This document shows positions 21,406 to 32,655 of a stretch of 64,000 bases of DNA, piece after piece. Position numbers and translations under genes: made by a program. Each line of letters starts with the position of its first letter. Positions within the stretch are counted from its first letter, which is position 1. Source of the stretch: Haemonchus contortus. Lineage: Eukaryota; Nematoda; Chromadorea; Rhabditida; Trichostrongylidae. The stretch is taken from positions 32,836,331-32,900,330 of the forward strand of contig LS997567.1 of NCBI GenBank assembly GCA_000469685.2, in the 5' to 3' direction. The notes beneath the pieces were generated by a model that was given only the letters and a program-made list of their open reading frames with translations, did not search any database and had not been told where the DNA came from.

Positions 21406-21441
21406 GGCTCTGACGAAGTCGAACTCGCCGAAACGTTAGCC
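21406..21441 (+). ncRNA. Hammerhead-ribozyme-like motif, copy 2 (degraded helix II)
   Basis: Sense-strand GGCU, CUGACGA, AGUCG-AACU-CGCC, GAAA, CGUU, AGCC lies downstream of the endonuclease. Helix I is perfect, but helix II has a U-C mismatch (GUCG against CGCC). AAUAAA follows 2 bases later, as a possible poly(A) signal. Confidence 0.55.
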
Positions 21442-21480
21442 CAATAAAGTTTGCAATCTTGGAAAGGCTGTAGCAAATAA

Positions 21481-21895
21481 CATACATATAATTCACAAGT
21501 AATACTTATGTAATATTCATATACAGCATATTAATATGCTATGTTTCACCTAAGAATAACCTTTATAATACACAACCTAATCAAGTAGAACACATCGTGT
21601 AAGCATAACTGAAATATAAATAGCTGATGTAACCTATTATCATCCTTTGATATTCACTATTCGCCACCATCATGAATTCTCAACTATTTCCAATACGATC
21701 AATTCAAGGACGAGTTTTTCTCTCAACAGAATAACACACATGCCCCTTGGGTGGCAACTTGTATGTGCCACTTGACTCGTTCAGTAGCTCAGTTTATTCA
21801 CACTTGCTTGCTGACTCATAATTCTTCTCTTTGTTTGTACATTCCGCATCGGACGTCTATCGTATAGAATGGTACTCATCGAAGACGAGCTTCAT
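21481..21895. other. AT-rich spacer, nothing recognised
   Basis: Anonymous; no open frame with family features. Confidence 0.5.
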
Positions 21896-22250
21896 GTGAG
21901 AAATGTAGATGCCGAGTCATTCGTCAGCTCGAGACATTCTCGGAATTTCGTCAGCCTTGCCGATTGCATGGATTGCATCATGCTGATGCACAAGCCACGG
22001 TATAAAAGCAGCCGTTTCTTGGCATGGGGGTCGTCGTCTGGATGCCACCATAGCCGCTAGGCTATTCGCCCGACCCATCGTCGTGGCTGCTTAAGCCAAC
22101 TCGTCCTGTTCTTTCCCCCTCCTCCTTGTCCTACTCTGTTGTATATTAGCATGTATAATAAACATGTATATACTAGATATATGAGCATACAGAACCATAC
22201 CTTGAGTCCGCTGCACACTCAGGTATAGGCTAGCTAACTCATAACTTGAT
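21896..22250 (+). repeat. LTR-like repeat, copy 3
   Basis: Aligns with both units at 7440-8180 (GCATCATGCTGATGCACAAG, then GGCATGGGG-GTCGTCGT, then CACACTCAGGTATAGGC at the end). This copy shows GTATAAAAGCAGC at 22001 and ATAATAAACATGT about 150 bp later, the promoter and poly(A) arrangement of an LTR. No internal coding region is nearby, so it may be a solo LTR or a non-autonomous element. Confidence 0.65.
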
Positions 22251-22834
22251 AACCTTACCCAGTTTGTTCGGATGCAATTTCTGGCAAAAGCGGCCCGGTT
22301 AGCGACGTTTCTCGGTCTAAAAGCGGATGGTAAGCGATGGTCAAAAAGAGTGCCTTCCTCATTTCCCGACAACGATAAACTTAGACTTTTCCATCACGTC
22401 CCAGTCGTAATCCTCGGGACATTGAGCTTCGAGGAGGACTTGATTTCCGCACATGACTTCGTGTATTCAACGCTTCTCTTAGAATCATTCGCTTTCCTCT
22501 TTCGGAAAGTAACGAAAGACGTCCCGCACTACTTTTGAACCGATACTCTGCAGGATTTCTGACGGAAGTGCGACAAGTGACATCAGCCAAAATCTCAAGC
22601 GATTTTAAGATTCGACAGACCCTGCTCCTCTTCGCGGGAATTTGCTCGCTCGGAATCGTATAGCAACATTCTTTAACCCAAAACCTGAAACTGGAAAATT
22701 TGGCACAAATCAAGCAGTTTGGCAGGCAGGAAAATTTGGCACAATTTCCATACTAAACCTTTTCCTGAAGTGTCCTAGTTCTGGTGAAATCCATGAGTGG
22801 CTGTGTCATCAGTGAATGCGGTGTATATGTATAT
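22251..22834. other. No gene recognised
   Basis: Short frames exist on both strands (plus 22272-22538, minus 22381-22713). I recognise no domain in either, and their overlap suggests chance. Confidence 0.45.
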
Positions 22835-22985
22835 AATGTGCTAGAAACTGCTCGATCTGTCACTCCAGCTACAGGTACGTATTCGTACTTTTTCGAAGAA
22901 AAATGTGAACATCTCTCAACCCCATTCAGTAATTTTGGGATCAGTTTGTACACGGAGTGACAGATCGAGCAGTTTCTAGCACATT
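22835..22985. mobile_element. 151-bp MITE with 32-bp perfect terminal inverted repeats
   Basis: 22835-22866 (AATGTGCTAGAAACTGCTCG... ending CTGTCACTCC) is the exact reverse complement of 22954-22985, with an 87-bp non-coding middle. Perfect arms imply a recent insertion. The target duplication is not obvious, so the superfamily is unknown. Confidence 0.8.
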
Positions 22986-23869
22986 TTACTTTTTACTTCT
23001 ATCGTAGTAAAAGAACTGGCGATGTTTTCACGTGGAACATAGGCTAACTCTGCCTTTTCACTGAGCACATGTGAAAACTGGTTCGAATATTTTCGATCTG
23101 ACAATTCTTCACATCAAGGTGGGCTGTCCAGTAGGCACTGATGATGATCTCTTGAGAGGTTGACGAAAAGTGACTATAATGTAATCGCATGAGATGTTGC
23201 TGAGAAGATCAACATATCTATGCCAACAGTTACGAGAATACCGAAAAACTTGGACTAGTATAAAAGCGGTATCTTCAAAAGCCAGATATGTTGAAGGAGA
23301 CTTGACGCCGTGAGCTATTATAGTATATTAGATTTGCGCCTTAAGTGCAATGAAGGCGACCCATTTCTGAGGCGAATATCTGTCTAATGATGAAAGTCGG
23401 AATGTTTACGATAATGTTGCTTTCAAACAACCAAGCTAGTACCGGGTGTACCTACTCAAACGAGGTCTAAAGCTGATTTCCATCGAAAGATGGACAGTCC
23501 ATGAATAGATAGGGTTACAAGGATCTGGTCAGTACTGGTCAGAAAGAAACTACCTTGATTCTTTTCCGTCATAACTCATCTCGAACTTGATGTTTTTCAC
23601 TGATTCTCTGACAGCACCTTTTCTAAATATCACCGAGTTTCCTGCGATGCAGAATCGGCGGTAGCTCACTTCCAGCCAAGTGGGTAAATTATTTTTTAAA
23701 AAGCTTGCAAAAGGGTCATGTTCCTTGGATAGGAATTCATTTTGTTTTTTGAGACTAGAAATGCCGGTGATTCTTTTGTTCTGTTAGCTGATCGCTCTCA
23801 GTAAAAAGGCGAAACTCTGGCTCTCGCTCTCTGACCGTGGAACAGCCATTGCCACGGGCAGTAAGCAGG
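22986..23869. other. No gene recognised
   Basis: Mixed-composition spacer without long frames or clear repeats. Confidence 0.45.
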
Positions 23870-24850
23870 AATTGACCCATGCTCAACATCCAAGGCTGTT
23901 TATTGTGCCGGTGTCTACGATCAGGAGGGCTATCGGAAGTATTGAGTCTGTCACAGGTCCATTCAAACAAGCCAGCTGGGAAAGACCACGGATCCCGCTC
24001 TTGAAGACGATAGGAAGATCATTTGTGCGTCGACCCAGGATTCCAGACGAGCATATAGTGGACGAGATATCGACGACGACGACGACGTCGCTACCATCTA
24101 GGGGTACCGTCAACGGACGCCTGTGGGATGCTAGATTGTATGGAAGAAGACTTATGAGAAAGTGTCTTAATCTCCATGTACAGGTGAGCTCGACTTCAAT
24201 GGGCACGTAAGAATCTTCACTGTTCCTTCGACCAAGGATGCGAAGTGATATAGAGCGAGTGGTCAAAGATTCTTCTGCTTGGTATAGATGGGGTTCCGTT
24301 CGCGGATGACCTTTTAAAATAGTTTAAATTTAATAAGTTTCGACCCCAACCCGACTTTCGACCCCGACTACGAATACCAATTGACAACTCTCAGGCATGG
24401 TGTCGGTTTATTATTGATTTGTGGATGTTTTCTGAGTGTCGGCGTAGGGCCCCTACACTGTATTCCCACCACTATGCATCAGCAGATGTACGTAGACATC
24501 CTGGAGAAATGTATGCTACCTTTCGCACGTCGACAGGAAATTTACTTTCCAGCAACAGAGTGGGCTTTAACACAGGTCTAAAAGGGTGCGCGAGTATCTG
24601 ACTCGCCGGAAAATTCGATGCCTTGACAGGCCTATTCAGTTCAGTGACATGAATATCATTAGACCCTTGTGGCAGGAACTCAAGAAAAGGATAGCCGGTA
24701 GAACAGCAAAAAATGCTGCTCAGAGATTTTGCCAATTTGAATTAGAATGGAAGAAAATTGCTAAGCGCCTGATCGACAAGTTGGTCGAATCAATGCACCG
24801 TCGATGCCAAGTCGTCATCGATGCCAACGGCTTTGCTGCAAAGTATTAAA
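23870..24850 (+). pseudogene. Tc1-type transposase pseudogene
   Basis: Plus-strand blocks appear in Tc1 order. PVSTIRRAIGSIE, GRSFVRRPRIPDEHIVDEIS and then TVNGRLWDARLYGRRLMRKC are at 23905-24170, the paired-like DNA-binding half. ARLQWARKN, VISE-like and GIDG are at 24190-24300. HGVGLLLICGCFLSVGVGPL is at 24391-24450, with MVWGCFS expected. MYVDILEKCMLPFA follows. After frame changes come SDMNIIRPLWQELKKRIAGR (24640-24700) and the end, LVESMHRRCQVVIDANG (24780-24830). At least three frameshifts and a lost Asp region inactivate it. Its length is close to the usual ~340 codons. Terminal repeats were not found. Confidence 0.8.
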
Positions 24851-25589
24851 CTAGTAGTTAGTCAGGTTTTAACCTCAAGGTGATAGCGTTTAATCGAGTG
24901 ATTTATGTTGAATTGTTGAAATGATACTATTTTGTTCCGTTCAGAAAAATTGTGAAACTGGTCTTCCAAGAGGAATAAAAAGAGGTTCTGTGAGTTCCGT
25001 GATAAGAACATCAAGAATCATTACTGTTGTCAACATACCAAAAAAACAGCCGAAGACATTGATTTCGAGACGGGCTATGAAAAAAAAAGGTTGAAGATGA
25101 TTTCTTTTTGACCGGTACTCTAGGTTGAAGTGCATCCTTTCGAAGGACCGGAATGTTAGCTTGCACCCCTACTTATCAGAACTCGATGTACCAATGGAAA
25201 AGCCCTTCAAATTTAGCGAGCCGCAAAGTAGTAGGGTTGCACTAAGACGAGAATAGACCACATACATTCTTGGTGGCTCGACAAAAATAACTGAAGCTTG
25301 TTTGAACTAATGCTGCATCGGCCATACAGCACTGGTCTCGCGCCTGCCGAATACCCCTTATTTCGATCGTTGCAGAACTCCCTCGATGAGGGAAAAAATT
25401 CGCAGAAGACGAGAATATCAAATGTTATGTAGTTCAACTCTAGCCGAAAAACACAAGTTCTATGCGAGAGGAACTGACAGGACTTTTGGTTTTTCGGCAA
25501 CAACTGAACTACATAAGATTCGATATCACCCGTACCACTTGTCGTCCCCTTTGCAATCGATTACTTCGAGCGGTCGCCAGTTACTCTCC
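24851..25589. other. Spacer with one imperfect hairpin
   Basis: 25430-25470 and 25485-25520 are near reverse complements (TTATGTAGTTCAACT... GCCGAAAAAC against GTTTTTCGGC... TGAACTACATAAG), perhaps a small foldback element. Nothing else is recognised. Confidence 0.5.
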
Positions 25590-28575
25590 ATTCGATCCCG
25601 TCGCAAGATTGCAAGTCCAGTGGGTCGTTCTCGTTCGAGAGACACGAGGCAACATCGCTTTCCATAGGAGATTTTTGAAGAAGTCTGGCCATCTCGATGG
25701 CGGCCGTCCTGGGGTTCACTTGACGTCCCGAGGTATAAAATTAGTAACTGTCCTGGTCAAATAATCAACAATGATCATCATTATATTGCATAGCGTGTCG
25801 GGCTAGCTTAGTTTTCAATTCGTCGGCGTAAGCAGTGGTGCTCTGATCCGCATCGCGAATCGCGTAACGTTTCCGCCCACCAGAGCTTCGATTTCTTGGC
25901 GTAGTCAACGGCATCCCTGTGCTTCGTTCGTAACGGAGCTCGGAATCAGGATTCCCTTATGCACTTGCGTGAACAATGGAATTCCGAGCATGGATATTTC
26001 CAAAGCGCTTTGAGTGAAGCTTACAGCACGTTCATCTGCTTTCGTTAAGTTCAGGTCTCCGAGTGTACGTCAAAGCAGTAAGGACAGCGCTCTCGAAAAA
26101 AAAAATAGCGCAAAGTAGGATGGCTTTGACTTTTCCACAAGTCCCAGAATTTTTCGCACGCCCCGCATTCCTTTCTGCTACCTACGGCGCTAGGTCGTTC
26201 ATCATGTTGACTTCTCGACCTCGATACACGTACCCAAAAAATTCAGCGATATTCGTCCCGCTCAGCATAAGAGGAGCATCAGGACCAGCCGATTCCTCAT
26301 AGAGATTGTATTCGTTAGGTTGAAACTTAGTCGTAAGCCGATCTTCCCACAAGCGTTTTTGAATTCGGCCAGCATTCATTACGTTTGCTCGATAATTTTG
26401 TGTTATGAGCACGATGTTGTTTACAAAGCTATTCAAAATGACGTATGATATTCTCGAGAGTGACACTGAAAAGTATAGGCGGAAATGTATCGCCCAGCTG
26501 AATCCACCACGTTGACAATGGTTCCCTTACGAATTGCGAAATAGAGCTCGTGAAGTTGTCGTAGAGCTCACGAAGCATCCTTATGTATTGAGTAAGAACA
26601 CCCTGACTGCCCATGCATCGATCACCTCTTCTGTCTCGACGCGTCGAAGGGCTTTTTCAAATAGATGAAGGTCGGACATAACGGCATCCAGTATTCTCGC
26701 GATACTTCAGCGAGTATTGTAACAATGAGAATGCGTTCGATTGTACTGAACCTTCTCCGAAGCCCTGCTTGCTCGCATAGCTATCCTTCACCCAATATTC
26801 TGACAGTCCTGTTAGGGATGCAGCGTGTGTAAAATTTGCAGATTACAATAACAAGCAGAGTGGGCGACAGTTATCTATATGTATCATCGAGTCGCAGTAC
26901 CCTTCTTACACAACAAAACTGACTTGCTAACTTTCAACGACGTAGGTGGACTGCATTCCTACAGGTAAGGCGTGTAGAGCCTAGACAGAGTTCCGACTAC
27001 AACTAATGGATGATCCTTCAGGTGTTCCAGTCTGATCCTATCGGGACCGGGTGCCGTACATTCAGAAGGGAGAACCGATGGAGCGATATATCCGTCTTTC
27101 CTGGGGTGGTGAGTAGGCAGGTGGACGTGGTTGTCGAAGAGATAAGAGTAAAAGTCATAATGACTTCTCGACCATTCGAAATGCGGTAACTATTTCGTCA
27201 GAACGACGAAGGGAAGTCATTTTGGCCTCGAAATTGGCGAAGCTCCGGCAAGCTTTGCGAATGCACTTTCCGTTCGCGCCAGCTTCATTCATAACCGCTG
27301 CTCTTCTCTTTTTCGGATCTTTCTTCTTCTCTTCTCTACTTAGTTATGTTTATGATTACGATTATGATTTATCATCAGAAATCAAAGAAAATAATAGAAC
27401 GGCAAAGAAGAAACACAAACAAGTTCTGCGAGTTCGGACATCTGTTAATGATTGCCTGTTGCGCGATTCCACGCTGGCGTATAAGCTCAAGAGTCTCTGA
27501 GGAAAGCTGTTTCTTGGTCGCTTGTGTACTCGCTCCTTTCCTGGCACTATTGTGAAGATGTCCGACGAGCCGGAAATATTTTCATCGACTTTGTCGATAC
27601 AGAACCCTCCCCAGAGACTCGCGAGGGGAGCGAAGTGGTCCATGTTTATAAAGGCCTCGGAGCTTTATTTCTCGAACTCCACAGCTCTCTCTGCATGCAC
27701 TAAGAAACCGAATATAGCGCGGAGGAGACAATCCGGTGTAGAATATTGGAACAGCAGCGACGTCAGCCAGGCAAAACTTCCGATTGAAGATGACGTGGTT
27801 GGTTCGGTCGGTTCAGCAAGTGACCCCCAAGTTCATCGCAAATGGGAGAACTTCTCGAACTGCGAATTAACATAGATAGTGCAGTCGACATGAAAAGTCT
27901 GGACAGTCTTCTACTCTGCTTATAACATTCCGTCCCGCGGATCCCCGTATGTAGCTCAGCCGTTTCTGGGGTCAATTTTGGCGCTGGTATCACTCAAGAT
28001 GACCTTGAAGAAAGTGTGGTTCCCTCTGAGAAGCCTCAGCAGGCCTATGAAATCCCTTCTTGCTCCGCTTCTTCGTAGCTTGTTGTTGACGCATTGGCAA
28101 CGAAGATTATTGGATATGGGTTTGAGCCACATCTTTTCAATCTCAAACCTCCGATTCGGGTGTTCAGGCTTTCGTACGAATCGATGTCAACGGCTTAGTT
28201 CGTGTTGATGAGGAAAACAACTCCTCCGACGTCTCTGCCGTTGCTTGTCCAGCCTCGAAAGATGCCTTCCCGTCCTGGTCGATGACTTAGTATATTCTAA
28301 TATTCAGTCAGACTCTCGATACACGTTTTCGATACAAGCGATCCTGCATTGAAAACACAGATCGCCATTTTCATCCTTCCCCTTTTGGGCGGCCTGTTAC
28401 AGTCCTGAAATTTTAGTAGCCTTTTCCGTGCAGGCTTGTCCAACGTTGCCGTATTGGGGGCTCCCTTAGGTTCACGATAATAAGGCCCAACTATGTTCCC
28501 GTTTTTGGGTACCCAGGAGTGGCTTGCCAGGCTCCAACGTGGGGGCCGGGTTCACTCGGGTAGCCAGGCTATCCC
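25590..28575 (-). mobile_element. RTE-type LINE, nearly full length, dead
   Basis: Minus-strand order: a GC-rich 5' region (28575-28370); an ORF start at 28368 reading MAICVFNAGSLVSKTCIESL; an AP-endonuclease-like part down to about 27980 (SSYEEAEQEGF, KVILSDTSAKIDP); a linker at 27990-27150 containing KKRRAAVMNEAGANGK and SFANFEAKMTSLRRSDEIVT; the RT at 26760-26180; and a 3' end near 25590-25760 with RW-type and RDVK-type readings. An RTE encodes one protein with endonuclease and RT that copies itself by target-primed reverse transcription. Many stops and frameshifts are present. The tail also occurs alone at 51360-51730. Confidence 0.8.
26182..26770 (-). pseudogene. RTE reverse-transcriptase core, catalytic motif mutated
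   Basis: Two open pieces cover the palm: 26429-26614 (MGSQGVLTQYIRMLRELYDN, then QLGDTFPPILFSVTLENI, the RQGDxxSPxLF region) and 26182-26466 (NSFVNNIVLITQN, then LMLSGTNIAEFFGYVYRGRE). RTE proteins have FADD at the active site; here it reads FVNN, so both catalytic Asp residues appear lost. The two pieces overlap in different frames, showing a frameshift. Confidence 0.8.
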
Positions 28576-29010
28576 GGAGGGGGAAGGAGCTTACGATTCA
28601 CGCGTGACCCCATCGGAGCTCTTCACGCACGCAGCACGCGACGCTCCGCACAAAAGATTACTTTCGTGTTTCAATGCGATGTACCAAATGAGTTGTGCAC
28701 TAGACCATGGTTTCACAAAAAATAGTGCAAATCTGTTTACTACGATAATGAAGCCCCTTCGAGATTAAGGATTCTCTTTATAGGTCAATAATTTACTTGT
28801 CAAACGTTCAAAATAATAGTAACTTTAGAATGTTTCGATCCTAATGAACGCAGTTCTTCTGGACAGATGGATAGTTGATCATTTTTCACTTGTCTTTTAT
28901 AGGTTCCTGTTTCTCCCATTATGATGGTAAGCATGATGCTACAGCGTGTCCTGTCCATGGCACCACGCCGCCGTAGACCCCGCCCTTCACAACCTCACTA
29001 TATTGGCGTG
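28576..29010 (+). repeat. Dispersed repeat, copy 1
   Basis: Matches 31560-32500 in the same orientation in two blocks: CACGCGTGACCCCATC... CATGG..TT.AC.A to GCCCCTT.GAGATTAA (28598-28768), and CCCAT(T/A)ATGAT... GGCACC.CGCCGCCGTA... CCCCGCC (28915-28985). Non-coding. Confidence 0.65.
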
Positions 29011-30119
29011 TGAATCGCGCGACACTCACCCCGGAGTGGAAGAGGGCTTTGATTTTGAAAGCGGCTCCGGAGAGCCTACCGGATACTTATCATACACTCG
29101 AATGCAATCTTTTGGCCAAGTGATTGGCAGGGTAGCAACCGCATCCGCAGCATCTCCACACACGTATGCATGGATATAATGGCGAGGTACAGAAGGGACA
29201 GTAAGTCCATCCTCTGCATCCACCTGCGTCTCTGAGCAAGTATACGAATTTGGTCGGCGTTTTACTCCCCTCTCCGCCACCTGCCCTACATCGCCTCGCC
29301 GGCTAGGGATGCCTTAGTGAGGAGGACCCTCAGTGAAGAAGTTAGGAAGATATGTGATGCAGTCCAGTTTTTCGCCGAAAAAACTGGAATATGTATGTGG
29401 GGAACTACGAACTGGTCAGAAGGATGGCAATAGGTAATCGAACCAAATGGGATATATGTACGAAATTGACTAAATTTGTTAACTGAGAGTTTCTTCCTAA
29501 AACGCTCATAAAATGCAATTAGTTTCACGACAACCCAGTTGTTATAAGAAACCGTCTTAAGTACTCACTCTGCAATATATGCTGCTCAGATGCAAACAGG
29601 CGTAGGCAATTCCGTACTCGTCATCGTCAGATTCGTGCTAAGTTTCGAAACTATCATCGGATGGGAGAAATAGGGAGCAAACTTCCAGGATAAAAAGTGA
29701 AAGGAGGGCACCTAAGGTAGGGAGTACCTCAAGTGCGCAATTCAAAAGTCGAACAACAAGTTCAAATTGCGCCGGCTGCAGCATAGCTCGAGTAACTGGT
29801 ACAGCTGCACCTGCTAATTGACGACATAGAGCTACTCGAGCTGTTACTAGACGAAGTGACAGCTCCACGGCACACATCATCTGAAACAGAAACTTTAATT
29901 TTTATATATACAGTCAATGAAGTAGTTCGGGTTCTTCACCTCCGGAAAATTGAAGGAAAAAGACCTTATTATATATAGCGTGCCTATGTCTATCTGTTTG
30001 TATGCCTCGGAAATCGATAACACTGGAGAAAACACCTGGAGAAGTCGGGTCAGTTTGGGATGGACTGGATATAGAACAAGTCAATAGGACACATGTGAGC
30101 TCAGCAGAGGGGTAGGACT
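29011..30119. other. No gene recognised
   Basis: Overlapping short frames lie on both strands around 29026-29280 and 29638-29880. None shows a motif. No repeat identified. Confidence 0.4.
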
Positions 30120-30920
30120 TGCATAGGAGTGGGCAGTGTTATGGGCAAAAGTTCTTGATTTGTTTCATACCAGCCAGACGTAGAGGAAAAATGAGCAACT
30201 CACCTACGGCGGGCGAAGCATTATCACAGTGGGTGGTACATTCTAAATTACTTCATGGCACGAATCAAAGAAAGCTTGGAGACCAGAAAAAAAATGGAAA
30301 GGGTGGGCAAAGTCTAATTTGTCCTGAGCATTCAAGAACATAGCAAAGCTTGCCTGCGATGGAATTGATATGTAAGCTATTTTTGAAAGCATCAATAACT
30401 TTTTTTAAGAACGTTTTAGATTGAGAAAAGCAGCGGTCAGAGATTATCGAAGGAATGTGCTTAAATTCCAAAGCGGGCGACGACAAGATCAAAAGCCCAT
30501 GACTCTATTCAAAAACGCTCTGAAGTGCAAAAAAGGTAATTGAAGGCCGTCGAAGGAATGGAGTGGTCAAACTCACGTGGTGGGTCTGTCTTGCATTAAG
30601 GTGGGCGGTGCTAAGAATGAAAACTCATAACTCTGTTCAATAACGTTCAAGAATAAGGAAAAAAATAGTTGGGGCAGCTTGAAAAGGGTGCTCAGCTTCC
30701 GGAGGGTGGGCCTTACACTGAGGTGGGCGGAGCTATGACCAAATACAAATAACTCTGCTCAAATACGTTCTACAACCTGAAAAAAAGTACATAGACCTCA
30801 TGAAGAAGGGATGCCCGGATCCCCAAAATGAACTGGGCTCGCACCGAGGCGGGTGAAGCCAAGATCAAAAATTTATAACTCTTTCCAAAGACGTTTGTAA
30901 AGTTTCATAATTGCTCTATA
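30120..30920 (+). repeat. Diverged ~122-126-bp tandem repeat
   Basis: Successive units start GTGGGC-GG near 30301, 30601 and 30723 and GGCGGGTGAAGCC at 30848. Each is followed by AAA..TATAACTCT(G/T).TCAAA.ACGTT(C/T)T. Spacing between clear starts is 122 and 126 bp. The consensus resembles the reverse complement of the 52.4-56.4 kb array. Confidence 0.65.
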
Positions 30921-31559
30921 TATGAAGTCACATCGTTGCTTGCTACCTAGAAATTAACATAATTTTTACTGTGTGAAAATTGTTCTTTTCTGTCCCTCTG
31001 TCCAACTGTTCCCTGATTCGGTACCACCTGAAGTTAGCATCTGAGGAAATCGGATCATTTCTGGGACGGGTGGAACTTTGGGCAAGATCAGCACAGCACA
31101 TGAGCCTAGAGGAAGCTCGCTCCAGGGAGCGGAACATTCACTGGAATGGGTAGGTGGAATGAGAAATAACTGGGACACTGGGAAGAGTTGAAAGTTTACG
31201 AATGGGTCAAGGATTCAATCAGATGAAGGAGCTTCATCCGCGATGAGCGGAGCGTTCTCGAACTTCTTGCATGAACTCACAACTCCACAGCTCATAGATG
31301 GATTTATGAGGGTGGAGCTCAGGTCATAAAATTCACCTCCATTTGATGTGTTCTTTATTGGACGCACAAGTTGATGTGCGGAGCCTATCTCATAGAATGA
31401 TAAAAAATCTAGAGCAGTAAAATTTCATAGAAATCGGGGCTCACCTTTCTTGCTTCCGACACGCGATTTTCAAAAATGGCATCAACACAGGCATCGAGAA
31501 CCTGAAAAAGATTGCTGATTTCCCCGACCTACATGTACCGTAAAAACCCTGGAGGTGTG
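30921..31559. other. No gene recognised
   Basis: Anonymous. The minus-strand frames at 30943-31178 overlap one another and carry no motif. Confidence 0.4.
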
Positions 31560-32500
31560 CGAACCACGCGTGACCCCATCAGCTCTTGGTGCACATAGCA
31601 CGCGGCGCACCACGCGGCAGGTTACGTACGTGTTCCGATAGGATCGCTTCAGTACCCTTCAGTTCAGATGGACCACAAAAATTTGCACTAGTCCATGGCT
31701 TTACCATAAAGTAGTACAAACTTCTTTACTATGGCAATGCAGCCCCTTGGAGATTAACACGTTGACGACAATGTCGCTCAATGGTAAGCGACAGTACATT
31801 ATTTCAATCAAGACGCGCGTGCCCCATCCTTTTTTGTGCTGATTTTGAATTTAGGCTTATAGGTGTCTAAAATAAAACCGGTATGCTATCAAATTATTTC
31901 CAAGGCTGATATTTCGCTTTTATTAACAACTAACGATCATGAATTGTTTGGAGACAATCTGAGCAATGAAATTCATTGCTTTTTGTCTTAGTCCTCTAGG
32001 CTAGACTGCTCGCGGCCGACCTGCCTGAAGTTGCAGAGATCGATTGGAAGCAGTTAAAGAAAACCTCTTTAGCCTTCGGATTTGAATCAGTCACCAGCTT
32101 CCACTTGCGTAATCTCGAACTGCTTGTCGAGATGAAAAAACAGTCGCATATACCATTCGGCGTTCACCCATATGTTCTATGCTCCTTCGTTATATTCACC
32201 ATTTGAGATTTCAGAGTCGGAATCGTCGGTGCAGGGAAAAATGCAAGGGCCGTATCGTCGCAATTCAAACCATCAGAAGCTTCACCATCGCTGTTGGGCA
32301 GCAATCGTGCAGCTCCTGGTGGTCGTCAAAAATTTCGATGAACTCTTCGATTCCGATATCTGGGTCTTTCACTCGTTCCTATTTTTCCCATAATGATATT
32401 GAGCATGATGTTGTAGCGCGTCTCGTCCACGGCACCGCGCCGCCGTAAGCCCCGCCTCTCACGCGAAATGACCTCATGCTACTGACGCGTAAATCGCACC
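31560..32500 (+). repeat. Dispersed repeat, copy 2
   Basis: Partner of 28576-29010, with about 600 bp of extra sequence (roughly 31760-32370) between the two matching blocks. That extra sequence begins AACACGTTGACGACAATG, similar to the GTTAA/TTGACGAC ends of the MITE-like repeat at 9050 and 13950, so a small DNA element may have inserted here. Confidence 0.5.
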
Positions 32501-32655
32501 ACACCCCAAAAACCCTAATGTCGTACGGACAATTTATGAAATCATAAAGCAATTGAGAAAATGGAACCAGAATAATGAAGGCGCACCAAAAGTCGCCGGC
32601 TATTCGCACCAATATATTCTTCGTACAGATTTAGTTTTTCCGGAACCGGTACTAC

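Larger units (their letters stand above)
20750..21480 (+). mobile_element. Short Penelope-like element: endonuclease flanked by inverted pLTR pieces
   Basis: About 110 bp at 20755-20862 recurs as a reverse complement at 21365-21475 (shared GCTAACGTTTCGGCGAGTTC / GAACTCGCCGAAACGTTAGC, CCTTTCCAAGAT, GACTCTATAAT). Between them is a plus-strand GIY-YIG endonuclease and about 130 bp of 3' UTR (CCGGGTTCGAGGGGTCTCTA and so on). That UTR also follows the endonuclease in the palindrome copies. The RT domain is missing, so this is a 5'-truncated copy. Inverted pLTRs are a known Penelope-element arrangement. Confidence 0.8.

Noticed and set aside
27222..27875. Plus-strand ORFs with a hydrophobic stretch as a membrane protein gene
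   Set aside because: The minus strand of the same interval carries the RTE linker region in order with its endonuclease and RT; the plus frames are shadows.
30120..30920. CRISPR-like regular spacing
   Set aside because: The whole unit is related, not repeat plus unique spacer; it is a diverged tandem repeat.
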